Shown here piece after piece: positions 27,762-38,955 of a stretch of 64,000 bases of DNA. Origin of the DNA: Rosenbergiella epipactidis (GTDB taxonomy: Bacteria > Pseudomonadota > Gammaproteobacteria > Enterobacterales > Enterobacteriaceae); assembly GCF_018494055.1 (NCBI RefSeq), contig NZ_JABBFQ010000006.1, positions 1 to 64,000 of the forward strand, given 5' to 3'. Position 1 is the stretch's first letter. Each line of letters begins with the position of its first letter. Made by a program: the position numbers and the translations under genes. The notes beneath the pieces are model-generated. The model did no database searches and was not told where the DNA came from. It saw only the letters and a list, made by a program, of their open reading frames with translations.

Positions 27762-30572
27762 ATGCAGAATAGCGCAATGAAATCCTGGCTAGACTCATCC
27801 TGGCTGGCCGGCGCGAACCAGTCTTACATCGAGCAGTTGTATGAGGATTACCTCACCGACCCTGACTCGGTGGATAGTGTCTGGCGTGAAAGGTTCGCAC
27901 AATTCCCCGCGGACGCACTACGACCTGATCAATATCATTCCACAACGCGAGAATACTTTCGGCGGTTAGCCAAAGATGCCACGCGTTACACCACCTCGGT
28001 GAGTGACCCTGAAACCAATTCTAAACAGGTTAAGGTACTGCAGCTCATCAATGCTTTTCGTTTCCGCGGCCATCAAAAAGCGAATCTCGATCCATTAGGG
28101 TTGTGGCAGCAAGAAGATGTGCCGGATCTCGATCCTGCCTTTCACGGTTTAAGCGCTAGCGATTTTAACGAGAGCTTTAACGTTGGATCCTTTGCATCAG
28201 GCAAAGAGACAATGAAACTCTCCGAAATTTTCGACGCATTGAAGCAGACTTACTGTGGATCAATCGGCGCGGAATACATGCATATTACCAACACTGAAGA
28301 GAAACGTTGGATTCAACAACGTATCGAATCAGTCGCGGGCCAAGCAACCTTCAGTGCAGAAGAAAAGAAAAAATTCTTAAAAGAGCTCACTGCTGCCGAA
28401 GGGATGGAAAAGTATTTAGGGGCTAAATTCCCAGGTGCTAAACGTTTCTCCCTGGAAGGTGGGGATGCGCTAATCCCAATGCTTCGTGAGATGATCCGTC
28501 ATGCCGGTAAACAAGGCACGCAAGAAGTGGTGCTAGGCATGGCTCACCGCGGCCGCCTAAACGTGCTGATTAACGTGCTTGGTAAAAAAACACAAGATCT
28601 GTTCGATGAATTCGCGGGTAAACATCATGAGCACTTAGGTGCGGGCGATGTGAAATACCATATGGGCTTCTCCTCGGATCTGGAAACAGAAGGGGGCCTA
28701 GTGCATTTAGCCTTGGCATTTAACCCTTCTCACTTAGAAATTGTTAGCCCAGTCGTCATGGGGTCGGTACGTGCGCGACTCGACCGCTTGGATGAACCTT
28801 CTGCGATCAATAAAGTATTGCCAATTACCATCCATGGCGATGCAGCGGTTATCGGTCAAGGCGTAGTGCAAGAGACGCTGAACATGTCTCAAGCTCGGGG
28901 GTATATGGTCGGCGGTACCGTGCGTATCGTGATCAATAACCAAGTCGGTTTCACAACCTCAAATCCTAAAGATGCCCGCTCCACGCCATATTGTACGGAT
29001 ATTGGCAAGATGGTTCAGACGCCAATCTTCCACGTCAATGCTGATGATCCCGAAGCGGTCGCCTTCGTGACACGCTTAGCCTTGGACTACCGTAATAACT
29101 TCAAGCGTGACGTCTTTATCGATCTGGTTTGTTATCGCCGCCACGGCCATAACGAAGCCGACGAACCTAGTGCAACACAGCCAGTGATGTACAAAAAAAT
29201 TAAGCAACATCCGACACCTCGTAAGATTTATGCTGATAAGTTAACCGCCGCGAATGTGGTGAGTGCAGGCGAAGTGACTGAACTGGTTAATCTCTATCGC
29301 GATGCGTTGGATGCGGGTGAGTGCGTGGTTGAAGAGTGGCGTCCAATGACACTGAACTCTTGTACTTGGTCACCTTATTTAAACCACGAGTGGGACGAAG
29401 ACTATCCTGCGACAGTCGACCAAGCTCGTCTTAAACAAATGGCGGTGAATTTAAGCCAGATCCCGGCTGAAATTGAAGCGCAGTCTCGAGTGAAGAAAAT
29501 TTATAACGACCGTTATGACATGGCGGAAGGGAATAAAGCGTTCGACTGGGGCGGTGCAGAGAACTTAGCCTATGCCACCTTGGTGGATGAAGGCGTCTCG
29601 GTACGCTTATCCGGTGAAGACTCCGGACGCGGGACCTTCTTCCATCGTCACGCGGTAATTCATAATCAAAGTAATGGCTCTACGTTCACTCCGCTTCACC
29701 ACGTCCGTAAAGGTCAAGGCGTATTCAAAGTGTGGGATTCAGTATTATCTGAAGAAGCCGTACTGGCCTTCGAATACGGCTATGCGACGGCCGAGCCGCG
29801 TACCCTGACGATATGGGAAGCACAATTTGGTGACTTCGCCAATGGCGCTCAAGTGGTGATTGACCAGTTCATCAGTTCTGGTGAGCAAAAATGGGGACGG
29901 ATGTGTGGATTGGTGATGTTATTACCTCATGGCTACGAAGGCCAAGGTCCAGAACACTCGTCTGCGCGTCTTGAACGTTACCTCCAGCTTTGTGCTGACC
30001 AAAATATGCAGGTCTGTGTGCCATCAACGCCAGCACAGGTATACCACATGTTACGCCGTCAGGCTTTACGGGGTATGCGCCGTCCGCTGGTGGTGATGTC
30101 GCCGAAATCGCTGCTGCGCCATCCGTTAGCTATTTCGACAATGGATGAACTGGCACAAGGCGAATTTATGCCTGCCATTCCAGAAATTGATTCGTTAGAT
30201 GCGCAGAAGGTTAAACGCGTCGTGCTCTGCTCCGGTAAGGTCTATTACGACTTATTAGAGCAACGTCGTAATAATGAACAAGATAACGTTGCGATTATTC
30301 GTATTGAGCAGCTATACCCGTTCCCGCACAAAGCGGTTCAACAGGCAATCAGTGCCTATAGCCACGTTACTGATTTTGTTTGGTGCCAAGAAGAGCCGTT
30401 AAACCAAGGTGCTTGGTATTGTTGCCAACATAACTTCCATGATGTCGTCCCTGCAGGGGCTAAATTACGCTACGCTGGCCGGGCGGCTTCCGCTTCTCCA
30501 GCTGTGGGATACATGTCTGTTCACCAAAAGCAGCAGCAAGAATTAGTTAATGATGCGCTGAACGTTGATTGA
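27762..30572 (+). CDS. sucA: 2-oxoglutarate dehydrogenase E1 component
   Basis: Thiamine-diphosphate decarboxylase of the 2-oxoglutarate dehydrogenase complex. It has 936 residues (933 in E. coli). The N-terminal SucB-binding segment begins MQNSAMKSWLDSSWLAG; ThDP-site motifs include GMAHRGRLNVL, HGDAAVIGQG and NNQVGFTTSNP, and the transketolase-like half has GEDSGRGTFFHRHAV and ALRGMRRPLVVMSPKSLLRHP. It starts the sucABCD half of the sdh-suc operon after a gap with two hairpins. Confidence 0.98.
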   Translation: MQNSAMKSWLDSSWLAGANQSYIEQLYEDYLTDPDSVDSVWRERFAQFPADALRPDQYHSTTREYFRRLAKDATRYTTSVSDPETNSKQVKVLQLINAFRFRGHQKANLDPLGLWQQEDVPDLDPAFHGLSASDFNESFNVGSFASGKETMKLSEIFDALKQTYCGSIGAEYMHITNTEEKRWIQQRIESVAGQATFSAEEKKKFLKELTAAEGMEKYLGAKFPGAKRFSLEGGDALIPMLREMIRHAGKQGTQEVVLGMAHRGRLNVLINVLGKKTQDLFDEFAGKHHEHLGAGDVKYHMGFSSDLETEGGLVHLALAFNPSHLEIVSPVVMGSVRARLDRLDEPSAINKVLPITIHGDAAVIGQGVVQETLNMSQARGYMVGGTVRIVINNQVGFTTSNPKDARSTPYCTDIGKMVQTPIFHVNADDPEAVAFVTRLALDYRNNFKRDVFIDLVCYRRHGHNEADEPSATQPVMYKKIKQHPTPRKIYADKLTAANVVSAGEVTELVNLYRDALDAGECVVEEWRPMTLNSCTWSPYLNHEWDEDYPATVDQARLKQMAVNLSQIPAEIEAQSRVKKIYNDRYDMAEGNKAFDWGGAENLAYATLVDEGVSVRLSGEDSGRGTFFHRHAVIHNQSNGSTFTPLHHVRKGQGVFKVWDSVLSEEAVLAFEYGYATAEPRTLTIWEAQFGDFANGAQVVIDQFISSGEQKWGRMCGLVMLLPHGYEGQGPEHSSARLERYLQLCADQNMQVCVPSTPAQVYHMLRRQALRGMRRPLVVMSPKSLLRHPLAISTMDELAQGEFMPAIPEIDSLDAQKVKRVVLCSGKVYYDLLEQRRNNEQDNVAIIRIEQLYPFPHKAVQQAISAYSHVTDFVWCQEEPLNQGAWYCCQHNFHDVVPAGAKLRYAGRAASASPAVGYMSVHQKQQQELVNDALNVD

Positions 30573-30587
30573 TAAAAAGGAAAGACA

Positions 30588-31805
30588 ATGAGTAGCTTAG
30601 AAATTTTCGTTCCCGATTTACCGGAATCTGTTGCCGATGCTACGGTTGCGACCTGGCACAAACAGCCTGGTGACAGCGTCCAGCGCGATGAAGTGCTGGT
30701 AGAAATTGAAACCGATAAAGTGATCTTAGAAGTGCCAGCAGCAGCCGACGGTATTTTAGAGGCCATTATTGAAGCGGAAGGCGCGACAGTCGTTTCTCGT
30801 CAATTGCTGGGCCGCCTTAAAGAGGGCAATAGTGCAGGGAAAGAGAGTTCGGCTACGCCTGCTACGGCTCCCGTCGCTACCCCAGATGCCGCACCGACTG
30901 AGGAGAGCAGTGACGAGTCCAACGACTTCTTAACGCCTGCCATTCGCCGTCTTATCGCTGAACATACCTTAGACGCGACACAAATCAAAGGTACCGGAGT
31001 TGGTGGACGCATTACGCGTGAAGATGTTGAGAAGCATCTGGCTGCGACGAAATCAGCGCCGAAAGCAGAAGCCGCTGCACAATCTGCACCCGCACCGCTT
31101 TCTAATCGTAGTGAGAAACGTGTTCCTATGACACGTTTACGTAAACGTGTCGCAGAGCGTTTATTAGAAGCCAAGAACAGCACGGCGATGTTGACCACCT
31201 TTAACGAGGTCAATATGAAACCGATCATGGAAATTCGTAAGCAATATGGCGAAGCGTTCGAGAAACGTCATGGTGTTCGTTTAGGTTTCATGTCTTTCTA
31301 TATTAAAGCAGTGGTTGAAGCCCTTAAGCGCTACCCGGAAGTGAATGCATCCATCGATGGCGATGACGTGGTTTACCACAACTACTTTGATGTCAGCATC
31401 GCGGTGTCGACGCCACGTGGCTTAGTAACACCAGTACTTAAAGACGTTGATGCACTAAGCATGGCGGATATTGAGAAGAAAATTAAAGAACTGGCTATTA
31501 AAGGGCGCGATGGCAAGTTGACGGTTGAGGAATTGACCGGTGGTAACTTTACTATCACCAATGGCGGGGTATTTGGATCGCTGATGTCAACGCCAATCAT
31601 CAACCCACCACAAAGCGCGATCTTAGGTATGCACGCTATCAAAGATCGTCCTATGGCGGTGAATGGCCAAGTTGAAATCCTGCCTATGATGTATCTCGCA
31701 CTTTCTTATGACCACCGTCTGATCGATGGCCGTGAATCAGTGGGCTACCTCGTAGCGATCAAAGACTTACTTGAAGATCCTGCACGTCTGCTGCTGGATG
31801 TCTAA
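30588..31805 (+). CDS. sucB: Dihydrolipoyl succinyltransferase (2-oxoglutarate dehydrogenase E2)
   Basis: Core of the 2-oxoglutarate dehydrogenase complex, 405 residues as in E. coli. Domain order: lipoyl domain with the modified Lys44 in [11 protein letters not shown] (1-80), an Ala/Pro/Thr-rich linker, peripheral-subunit-binding domain ([22 protein letters not shown], split across about 112-145), and the catalytic trimerising domain ending in [11 protein letters not shown] with its active-site His and Asp. It follows sucA by 15 bases. Confidence 0.98.
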   Translation: MSSLEIFVPDLPESVADATVATWHKQPGDSVQRDEVLVEIETDKVILEVPAAADGILEAIIEAEGATVVSRQLLGRLKEGNSAGKESSATPATAPVATPDAAPTEESSDESNDFLTPAIRRLIAEHTLDATQIKGTGVGGRITREDVEKHLAATKSAPKAEAAAQSAPAPLSNRSEKRVPMTRLRKRVAERLLEAKNSTAMLTTFNEVNMKPIMEIRKQYGEAFEKRHGVRLGFMSFYIKAVVEALKRYPEVNASIDGDDVVYHNYFDVSIAVSTPRGLVTPVLKDVDALSMADIEKKIKELAIKGRDGKLTVEELTGGNFTITNGGVFGSLMSTPIINPPQSAILGMHAIKDRPMAVNGQVEILPMMYLALSYDHRLIDGRESVGYLVAIKDLLEDPARLLLDV

Positions 31806-31861
31806 TTTACTGTGGCGTGTACTCTGCACGCCTATTTTTTGACCTGAATGGATAATACCCT

Positions 31862-33028
31862 ATGAATTTACATGAATATCAGGCGAAACAGCTCTTTGCA
31901 CGTTATGGCTTACCTGCGCCGTCTGGTTATGCTTGTACTACGCCTCGTGAAGCTGAAGAAGCGGCCTCAAAAATTGGTAGCGGACCTTGGGTAGTAAAAT
32001 GCCAAGTTCATGCGGGCGGCCGTGGTAAAGCGGGCGGCGTGAAAGTAGTAAAAAGTAAAGAAGAGATCCGTAGCTTTGCTGAAAGCTGGTTAGGTAAGAA
32101 TTTAGTGACTTACCAAACCGATGCACAAGGTCAGCCGGTTAACCAAATTCTGGTCGAAGCCGCTACCGATATCGATAAAGAGCTTTATCTGGGCGCAGTC
32201 GTTGACCGCAGTACCCGCCGAGTCGTGTTTATGGCCTCAACAGAAGGTGGCGTTGAAATTGAGAAAGTGGCTGAAGAGACACCACACTTAATTCATAAAA
32301 TGGCGCTGGATCCGTTAACTGGCCCAATGCCTTACCAAGGCCGTGAGCTTGCGTTCAAATTAGGGTTGGAAGGGAAACAAGTCAGCCAATTCGCGAAAAT
32401 CTTTATGGGGTTAGCGAAGCTATTTTTAGAGCGTGATTTGGCACTGGTTGAAATCAACCCATTAGTGATCACCACTGAAGGCGATCTGATCTGCCTAGAT
32501 GGCAAACTGGGCGCTGATAGCAACGCAATGTTCCGCCAACCTGAACTGCGTGAAATGCATGACCCAAGCCAAGAAGATTCTCGCGAAGCGCATGCTGCAC
32601 AGTGGGAACTTAACTACGTTGCCTTAGAAGGTAACATCGGTTGTATGGTGAACGGTGCGGGCCTAGCGATGGGAACCATGGATATTGTTAAACACCATGG
32701 TGGCCAACCGGCTAACTTCCTTGATGTTGGCGGCGGCGCAACCAAAGAGCGCGTGACCGAAGCCTTTAAAATCATTCTTTCAGACGACGCGGTGAAAGCG
32801 GTCCTTGTCAATATCTTTGGTGGGATTGTTCGTTGTGACTTGATTGCCGACGGTATCATTGGGGCAGTTGAAGAAGTTGGTGTGAATGTGCCAGTTGTCG
32901 TTCGTCTTGAAGGGAACAATGCTGAATTAGGCGCACAACGTTTAGCTGAAAGTGGTCTAAATATTATCGCAGCTACCAGTTTGACTGACGCTGCCCAGCA
33001 AGTTGTCGCTGCGGCGGAGGGTAAATAA
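31862..33028 (+). CDS. sucC: Succinyl-CoA synthetase beta subunit
   Basis: ADP-forming succinate-CoA ligase beta chain, 388 residues as in E. coli. An ATP-grasp domain at the N-terminus ([34 protein letters not shown]) is followed by the ligase-CoA domain ([27 protein letters not shown]). The stop overlaps the sucD start as TAATG. Confidence 0.98.
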   Translation: MNLHEYQAKQLFARYGLPAPSGYACTTPREAEEAASKIGSGPWVVKCQVHAGGRGKAGGVKVVKSKEEIRSFAESWLGKNLVTYQTDAQGQPVNQILVEAATDIDKELYLGAVVDRSTRRVVFMASTEGGVEIEKVAEETPHLIHKMALDPLTGPMPYQGRELAFKLGLEGKQVSQFAKIFMGLAKLFLERDLALVEINPLVITTEGDLICLDGKLGADSNAMFRQPELREMHDPSQEDSREAHAAQWELNYVALEGNIGCMVNGAGLAMGTMDIVKHHGGQPANFLDVGGGATKERVTEAFKIILSDDAVKAVLVNIFGGIVRCDLIADGIIGAVEEVGVNVPVVVRLEGNNAELGAQRLAESGLNIIAATSLTDAAQQVVAAAEGK

Positions 33029-33903
33029 TGTCTATTTTGATTGATAAGAATACTAAAGTCATTTGCCAAGGCTTCACCGGTGGCCAGGGTACATTCCACT
33101 CAGAACAGGCGATCGCATACGGGACGCAAATGGTCGGTGGTGTCACGCCAGGAAAAGGCGGGACGACGCACTTAGGTCTACCTGTATTTAATACCGTGCG
33201 TGAAGCTGTTGAAGCGACTGGCGCAACGGCGTCAGTCATCTATGTTCCAGCACCCTTCTGTAAAGATAGTATTTTAGAAGCGATTGATGCAGGGATTAAA
33301 CTGATCATCACCATCACCGAAGGTATCCCTACGCTGGATATGCTTACTGTTAAGGTGAAACTGGATCAAGCCGGTGTACGCATGATCGGCCCTAACTGCC
33401 CAGGTGTGATCACCCCAGGTGAATGTAAGATTGGTATTATGCCCGGTCATATCCACCAACCTGGCCGTGTCGGGATCGTATCACGTTCAGGAACCCTGAC
33501 TTATGAAGCGGTTAAGCAAACTACCGATATTGGCTACGGTCAATCGACCTGTGTCGGTATTGGTGGTGACCCGATTCCGGGTTCAAGCTTTATCGATATC
33601 CTCGAGTTGTTCGAGAAAGATCCGCAAACTGAAGCTATCGTGATGATCGGTGAGATCGGCGGTAGCGCAGAAGAAGAAGCGGCCGCGTACATTAAAGCGC
33701 ATGTCACCAAACCTGTCGTAAGCTACATTGCCGGTGTAACAGCGCCTAAAGGCAAACGTATGGGTCATGCAGGGGCGATCATTGCAGGGGGTAAAGGGAC
33801 TGCTGATGAGAAATTCGCTGCTTTAGAAGCTGCTGGGGTCAAAACCGTGCGTAGCCTCGCCGATATCGGTGATGCGGTGAAAGCCGTTCTGCCTGCACGC
33901 TAA
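33028..33903 (+). CDS. sucD: Succinyl-CoA synthetase alpha subunit
   Basis: Alpha chain carrying the CoA site and the phosphorylated histidine, 291 residues (289 in E. coli). CoA-binding N-terminal domain: [37 protein letters not shown]; the phospho-His lies in [14 protein letters not shown]. It is the last gene of sdhCDAB-sucABCD, followed by a terminator 20 bases on. In E. coli the small RNA SdhX is released from this 3' end; whether that happens here cannot be told. Confidence 0.98.
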   Translation: MSILIDKNTKVICQGFTGGQGTFHSEQAIAYGTQMVGGVTPGKGGTTHLGLPVFNTVREAVEATGATASVIYVPAPFCKDSILEAIDAGIKLIITITEGIPTLDMLTVKVKLDQAGVRMIGPNCPGVITPGECKIGIMPGHIHQPGRVGIVSRSGTLTYEAVKQTTDIGYGQSTCVGIGGDPIPGSSFIDILELFEKDPQTEAIVMIGEIGGSAEEEAAAYIKAHVTKPVVSYIAGVTAPKGKRMGHAGAIIAGGKGTADEKFAALEAAGVKTVRSLADIGDAVKAVLPAR

Positions 33904-33922
33904 GTTTAGCTTAATAGTAATT

Positions 33923-33951
33923 AAGCCATCGACTCGTCGGTGGCTTTTTTT
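33923..33951 (+). terminator. Intrinsic terminator of the sdh-suc operon
   Basis: Hairpin GCCATCGAC / GTCGGTGGC (one G-U pair) followed by seven T, 20 bases after sucD. Confidence 0.92.
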
Positions 33952-34315
33952 ATTCAAAATTAAAACATTAATAGTGATTTAATTTAACAAAGTAAATTTC
34001 TAAAAATAAACTTATAAGATTTTAGATCGAGATCAATTAACCCTCTGTTAGTTTCTAGAAATAATTAATCACTAAGATTACATTATCTTCCACTATCACC
34101 GTCAGCTCTTCTCGAACTCAATATTCTTTGTTGAGGAAGAAGGCTATCTTAATTAAAGAGATAGATTCGGGCGCCGGCAGATAATAAGCAGCCTAATCAT
34201 AATTCCTCTCATGACTATTAAGCTGAGTTATTAACATTATCTATTTAGATTTCATTGAGTTTATTGAAATAATTTCCAGTAACTGGTGAAAACTAGAGTG
34301 AAACAAGGAGTAAGA
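33952..34315 (+). promoter_or_regulatory. cydA upstream control region
   Basis: About 360 AT-rich bases with no gene. The one site I can name is a candidate FNR box at 34023-34036. Further on, 34108-34141 can form an imperfect hairpin (CTTCT...CTCAA / TTGAG...AGAAG). E. coli cydA has a long leader with several ArcA and FNR sites, and the length here is consistent with that. A GTG-led in-frame stretch from 34286 precedes cydA but is not its start. Confidence 0.55.
34023..34036. promoter_or_regulatory. Candidate FNR box upstream of cydA
   Basis: TAGAT-CGAG-ATCAA matches nine of ten positions of the FNR consensus TTGAT-N4-ATCAA. Cytochrome bd is an oxygen-regulated FNR/ArcA target in E. coli. 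Confidence 0.5.
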
Positions 34316-35878
34316 ATGTTTGATATTGTCGAACTCTCTCGCCTACAGTTTGCTTTAACCGCAATGTACCATTTTCTTTTTGTCCCGCTAACGCTGGGTA
34401 TGGCCTTTCTGCTGGCGATTATGGAAACGGTCTATGTTTTTACCGGTAAGCAAATCTATAAAGATATGACGAAGTTCTGGGGTAAATTGTTTGGGATCAA
34501 TTTTGCCCTCGGCGTCGCTACTGGACTGACGATGGAATTCCAGTTTGGCACTAACTGGTCCTATTATTCACATTATGTCGGCGATATTTTTGGCGCACCC
34601 TTAGCCATTGAAGGATTAATGGCCTTCTTTTTAGAATCGACCTTCGTGGGGTTATTCTTCTTTGGCTGGGATCGCTTAGGGAAAGTGCAACATTTAGCGG
34701 TCACATGGTTAGTTGCACTGGGCTCCAATTTATCTGCGTTATGGATATTAGTTGCAAATGGCTGGATGCAAAATCCGATTGCATCAGAATTTAATTTCGA
34801 AACCATGCGAATGGAAATGGTGAGCTTCTCCGAATTAGTGCTCAACCCTGTTGCTCAAGTCAAATTTGTACACACCGTCGCCTCTGGTTATACCACCGGT
34901 GCGATTTTCGTTTTGGCGATCAGCGCCTGGTACTTATTGAAAGGGCGCGATATTGCTTTTGCTAAACGCTCTTTTGCTATTGCAGCAAGTTTCGGTATTG
35001 CGGCCGTACTCTCTGTCATCATTCTTGGTGACGAATCTGGGTATGAAATGGGCGATGTGCAAAAAACTAAGTTAGCGGCGATTGAAGCGGAGTGGGACAC
35101 GCAACCTGCGCCTGCTGCGTTTACCCTATTTGGCATACCCGACCAACAGGCCGAGAAAAACCATTATGCGGTTCAAGTACCCTATTTACTGGGATTGATC
35201 GCTACCCGGTCGACCGATAAGCCGGTATTGGGATTGAAGGACTTATTGGCTGAGCACGAAATTCGTATCCGTAATGGGATGAAAGCCTATGCGCTGCTAA
35301 CCGAGTTACGTAATGGCAATCAAGACTTAGCGGTACGTGAAGCCTTCGAAAGTCATAAAAAGGACTTAGGTTACGGGCTACTCTTGAAGCGCTATACCCC
35401 GAATGTCAGTGATGCGACTGAAGCACAGATTCAGCAAGCCACCAAAGATTCTATTCCGAGCGTCGCACCCCTCTATTTTTCCTTCCGCATCATGGTGCTG
35501 TGTGGGGTGCTGATCTTCTTAGTTATTGCAGCGTCGTTCATTACCGTAATACGTAATCGGATTGGCAAAAATCGCTTTATTTTGAAGGCAGCAGTGTGCG
35601 CACTGCCTCTCCCTTGGATAGCGGTCGAATCAGGATGGTTTGTTGCGGAGTATGGTCGTCAACCTTGGGCAATCGGTGAGGTACTGCCCACCGCGGTGGC
35701 TAACTCCTCTTTGACTGTGGGTGATTTGCTTTTCTCGATGGGATTAGTGCTAGGGCTTTATACCTTATTCATCATTGCTGAGATGTATTTAATGATTAAG
35801 TTCGCTCGTTTAGGGCCATCCAGTCTGAAAACGGGTCGTTACCATCATGAACACTCTGCGGATAACGCTTCAGTTTAA
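34316..35878 (+). CDS. cydA: Cytochrome bd-I ubiquinol oxidase subunit I
   Basis: Heme-bearing catalytic subunit of the high-affinity quinol oxidase in the inner membrane. It has 520 residues (522 in E. coli) from ATG 34316, with AAGGAG just upstream; product begins [14 protein letters not shown]. Heme ligands: His19 in MYHFLF, His in FVHTVASGY, and Met in the [10 protein letters not shown] helix. The Q-loop lies at about 240-390. Start chosen by alignment rather than the upstream GTG at 34286. Confidence 0.98.
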   Translation: MFDIVELSRLQFALTAMYHFLFVPLTLGMAFLLAIMETVYVFTGKQIYKDMTKFWGKLFGINFALGVATGLTMEFQFGTNWSYYSHYVGDIFGAPLAIEGLMAFFLESTFVGLFFFGWDRLGKVQHLAVTWLVALGSNLSALWILVANGWMQNPIASEFNFETMRMEMVSFSELVLNPVAQVKFVHTVASGYTTGAIFVLAISAWYLLKGRDIAFAKRSFAIAASFGIAAVLSVIILGDESGYEMGDVQKTKLAAIEAEWDTQPAPAAFTLFGIPDQQAEKNHYAVQVPYLLGLIATRSTDKPVLGLKDLLAEHEIRIRNGMKAYALLTELRNGNQDLAVREAFESHKKDLGYGLLLKRYTPNVSDATEAQIQQATKDSIPSVAPLYFSFRIMVLCGVLIFLVIAASFITVIRNRIGKNRFILKAAVCALPLPWIAVESGWFVAEYGRQPWAIGEVLPTAVANSSLTVGDLLFSMGLVLGLYTLFIIAEMYLMIKFARLGPSSLKTGRYHHEHSADNASV

Positions 35879-35896
35879 CTTATCGAGGACGCATTC

Positions 35897-37036
35897 ATGT
35901 TTGATTACGAAGTATTACGCTTTGTGTGGTGGCTGCTCATCGGCATCCTCTTTATCGGCTTCGCGGTGACAGATGGTTTCGATATGGGAGTCGGAATGTT
36001 AAGCCGGTTAATCGGCCGTACTGACACAGAACGCCGCATTATGATTAACAGTATTGCCCCCCACTGGGATGGCAACCAAGTCTGGCTGATCACAGCAGGT
36101 GGGGCGCTATTTGCAGCATGGCCAATGGTTTATGCTGCCGCCTTCTCAGGATTTTATGTGGCGATGATCTTAGTACTCGCCTCACTCTTCTTCCGTCCAA
36201 TCGGCTTTGACTACCGTTCTAAACTGGAAAATCCGAAATGGCGGGGGATGTGGGATTGGGGAATTTTTATTGGGAGTTTTGTCCCGCCGTTAGTGATCGG
36301 CGTGGCCTTTGGTAACCTATTACAAGGTGTCCCGTTCCACTTTGATAACGATCTCCGCTTATTTTACACCGGTAACTTTTTCCAACTGCTGAATCCCTTT
36401 GCATTATTGACGGGTGTGGTGAGCTTAACGATGATCCTCACACAAGGGGCGACTTATCTGATGATGCGTACCGATTCAGTGTTGTTGAAAAGAAGCCAAC
36501 GTTGTAGCCAAATCAGTAGCGCCGTCATGTTTATCTGTTTTGCATTAGCTGGAGTCTGGCTAGTATATGGAATTGAGGGTTATCAATTAGCCTCTCCGCT
36601 CAATCATGCTGCCGAGTCTAACCCTATGGGTAAAGAAGTGGTGACAGGCGAGGGATTATGGCTGGATAATTTTTCAACTGCTCCAAGCTTATGGATTTTC
36701 CCTCTCGGTGGACTGATTTTCGCGTTGATTACCTTTCTGATGGCCTCGGCGCAGCGGGCAGGGTGGGCGTTCTTTAGCTCATCATTAACCATTGCGTGTG
36801 TCATTATGACGGTGGGGGTGGCAATGTTCCCGTTTATCATGCCTTCCAGTACTGTTATCAATAATAGTCTGACCATGTGGGATGCGACATCGAGCCAACT
36901 TACCTTGACTACCATGACCTTCGCAGCAATGATTTTTGTGCCGATCGTCTTGGCATATACCATCTGGTGCTATTACAAGATGTTTGGTCGTATCACGCAC
37001 CAAGATATAGAAAAGAACACTCATTCATTGTATTAA
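35897..37036 (+). CDS. cydB: Cytochrome bd-I ubiquinol oxidase subunit II
   Basis: Second integral membrane subunit of cytochrome bd, 379 residues as in E. coli. It begins MFDYEVLRFVWWLLIGILFIGFAVTDGFDMG and has eight to nine predicted helices. Conserved WDGNQVWLITAGGALFAAWP and GNLLQGVPF. It follows cydA by 18 bases and precedes cydX by 12. Confidence 0.98.
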   Translation: MFDYEVLRFVWWLLIGILFIGFAVTDGFDMGVGMLSRLIGRTDTERRIMINSIAPHWDGNQVWLITAGGALFAAWPMVYAAAFSGFYVAMILVLASLFFRPIGFDYRSKLENPKWRGMWDWGIFIGSFVPPLVIGVAFGNLLQGVPFHFDNDLRLFYTGNFFQLLNPFALLTGVVSLTMILTQGATYLMMRTDSVLLKRSQRCSQISSAVMFICFALAGVWLVYGIEGYQLASPLNHAAESNPMGKEVVTGEGLWLDNFSTAPSLWIFPLGGLIFALITFLMASAQRAGWAFFSSSLTIACVIMTVGVAMFPFIMPSSTVINNSLTMWDATSSQLTLTTMTFAAMIFVPIVLAYTIWCYYKMFGRITHQDIEKNTHSLY

Positions 37037-37048
37037 GAGGTCAATCTT

Positions 37049-37156
37049 ATGTGGTATTTCGCTTGGATATTAGGCACGTTACTTGCCTGTTCTTTTGGTG
37101 TAATGACAGCTTTAGCGCTGGAAAATAGTGAAAATAAGAACACATCTGATTCTTAA
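37049..37156 (+). CDS. cydX: Cytochrome bd oxidase small subunit CydX
   Basis: A 35-residue single-pass membrane peptide, starting MWYFAWILGTLLACSFGV and nearly identical to E. coli CydX (37 residues) through its helix; the hydrophilic tail is different and shorter. CydX stabilises the heme sites of CydAB. AAGAGG lies eight bases upstream of the ATG. E. coli has ybgE next; here a terminator follows. Confidence 0.95.
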   Translation: MWYFAWILGTLLACSFGVMTALALENSENKNTSDS

Positions 37157-37194
37157 TAACGATGAATTGAATTAGTTTGTTAATCTTTAACCTT

Positions 37195-37227
37195 AACCCT
37201 TCTGTAGAGATGCTGAAGGGTTTTTTT
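37195..37227 (+). terminator. Intrinsic terminator of cydABX
   Basis: Hairpin AACCCTTC / GAAGGGTT with a 12-base loop, followed by a T-run of seven. Confidence 0.9.
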
Positions 37228-37399
37228 ATGGATTTAATTAAATAATTGATAATTAGGTGTATTTAAATATGTTGGGTTGAAGGTTACGGCACCAAAACGT
37301 AAAGAAAAATAATTATTTTATCAAGCAGAGTTTGCCCCATTCCCAAGCTCATTGCTCTTGCGTATAGTAGCGGAGTTTAAACCATTATAGGGATGTGGA

Positions 37400-37804
37400 G
37401 TGAGTCAAATGCTGTTTCGTTGGCCAATCAGAGTTTACTATGAAGACACTGATGCCGGAGGCGTGGTGTATCATGCAAGCTATATCGCATTTTATGAACG
37501 TGCGAGAACAGAAATGTTACGTGCTAAAGAGATCAATCAGCAATTTCTTCTCGAAAAACAAGTTGGTTTTGTCGTAAGAAAGATGAGTGTTGATTATCGG
37601 GCAGCGGCGCGTTTAGACGATATGCTTGAGGTGACGACTGAAATCGTCAAAATGACACGCGCTACCATTACTTTTCTTCAACGTATTGTTAACGCTGAAG
37701 GCCAAGTAATTAATGAAGCAGAGGTGTTGATTGCCTGCATTAATTTACACCAGATGAAGCCGATAGCGCTTCCTACGTTTATTGTCGCGGAGTTTACGCA
37801 GTGA
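37400..37804 (+). CDS. ybgC: Acyl-CoA thioesterase YbgC (Tol-Pal associated)
   Basis: Hot-dog-fold thioesterase of 134 residues, as in E. coli. The active-site motif [18 protein letters not shown] contains the catalytic Asp, and ERARTEMLR follows. GTG at 37400 is taken as the start (AGGG seven bases upstream); the ATG at 37409 is the alternative. It is the first gene of the tol-pal cluster; its stop overlaps the tolQ start (GTGA). Confidence 0.95.
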   Translation: MSQMLFRWPIRVYYEDTDAGGVVYHASYIAFYERARTEMLRAKEINQQFLLEKQVGFVVRKMSVDYRAAARLDDMLEVTTEIVKMTRATITFLQRIVNAEGQVINEAEVLIACINLHQMKPIALPTFIVAEFTQ

Positions 37805-38487
37805 CTGACATGAATATTCTTGATTTGTTCCTTAAGGCAAGCCTTCTGGTCAAATTCATCATGTTGATTCTAATAGCCTTTTCAATTGTTTCTTGGGCTA
37901 TCATTATTCAACGTACTCGGATTCTCAATGCGGCATCTCGTGAAGTTGTCGAGTTTGAAGAGAAATTTTGGTCTGGTGTTGACCTCTCCAAGTTATACCA
38001 AGAAAGCCTCACTCGTCGTGATCAGTTAATGGGTACTGAGCAGATTTTCTACTCGGGCTTTAAAGAATTCGCACGCTTACATAAAATTAATAGTCCAGTT
38101 CCTGATGCGGTAGTGGAAGGGGCGACCCGTGCTATGCGTATCTCGACCAACCGTGAACTGGAAACTTTAGAAGCTCATATTCCTTTCTTGGGAACAGTCG
38201 GCTCTATCAGTCCTTATATCGGTCTATTTGGAACCGTTTGGGGAATTATGCATGCGTTTATCTCGCTGGGTGCGGTTAAACAAGCAACGTTACAAATGGT
38301 TGCTCCGGGTATCGCAGAAGCGCTTATTGCTACCGCTATCGGTCTTTTTGCGGCAATTCCTGCCGTCATGGCTTATAACCGCTTAAATCAGCGCGTGAAT
38401 AAGCTTGAGCAAGGTTACGACAATTTCGCAGAAGAATTTACTGCCATTTTGCACCGTCAGGCTTATAACAGCGAAGTGACTAAGTAA
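37801..38487 (+). CDS. tolQ: Tol-Pal system proton channel subunit TolQ
   Basis: Inner-membrane proton channel (ExbB/MotA family) powering TolA during division. It has 228 residues (230 in E. coli). Three transmembrane helices: near residues 15-35, then [23 protein letters not shown] and [25 protein letters not shown]. It starts with GTG, as in E. coli, overlapping the ybgC stop by four bases. Confidence 0.98.
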   Translation: MTDMNILDLFLKASLLVKFIMLILIAFSIVSWAIIIQRTRILNAASREVVEFEEKFWSGVDLSKLYQESLTRRDQLMGTEQIFYSGFKEFARLHKINSPVPDAVVEGATRAMRISTNRELETLEAHIPFLGTVGSISPYIGLFGTVWGIMHAFISLGAVKQATLQMVAPGIAEALIATAIGLFAAIPAVMAYNRLNQRVNKLEQGYDNFAEEFTAILHRQAYNSEVTK

Positions 38488-38501
38488 TCAGGGGTTGACT
38501 C

Positions 38502-38930
38502 ATGGCTAGATCGCGCGGTCGCGGACGTCGTGACTTAAAATCAGAAATTAATATTGTTCCGCTTTTGGACGTATTACTCGTTTTACTACTGATATTTATG
38601 GCTACGGCACCGATTATTACGCAAAGCGTTGAAGTTGACTTGCCTGATGCAACGGACTCTAAAACAGTGTCGAGCGATGATAACCCTCCAGTTATTGTCG
38701 AAGTTGCAGGGGTCGGTCAATACAGCATTGTTGTGGATCATAACCGTATGACACAACTGCCTCCTGAACAGGTCGTTAATGAGGCACAACGCCAATTAGC
38801 GCAAAACCCTAAAACGGTTTTCCTCATTGGTGGGGCGAAGGAAGTACCGTACGACGAAATTATTAAGGCACTGAACCTCCTGCACCAAGCAGGCGTCAAA
38901 TCGGTGGGCTTGATGACACAACCCATTTAA
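38502..38930 (+). CDS. tolR: Tol-Pal system protein TolR
   Basis: ExbD/TolR family, 142 residues as in E. coli. One N-terminal membrane helix with the proton-path Asp in NIVPLLDVLLVLLLIF, then a periplasmic domain. It works with TolQ as the proton-driven motor. It follows tolQ by 14 bases. Confidence 0.98.
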   Translation: MARSRGRGRRDLKSEINIVPLLDVLLVLLLIFMATAPIITQSVEVDLPDATDSKTVSSDDNPPVIVEVAGVGQYSIVVDHNRMTQLPPEQVVNEAQRQLAQNPKTVFLIGGAKEVPYDEIIKALNLLHQAGVKSVGLMTQPI

Positions 38931-38955
38931 TAGCGGATCATATCGGGAATCGTGA

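Noticed and set aside
27565-27780. 71-codon frame between sdhB and sucA
   Set aside because: It covers the two hairpins and overlaps the sucA start; no recognisable sequence.
34286-34315. In-frame GTG upstream of cydA giving ten extra residues
   Set aside because: CydA homology begins at ATG 34316, which has AAGGAG at good spacing.
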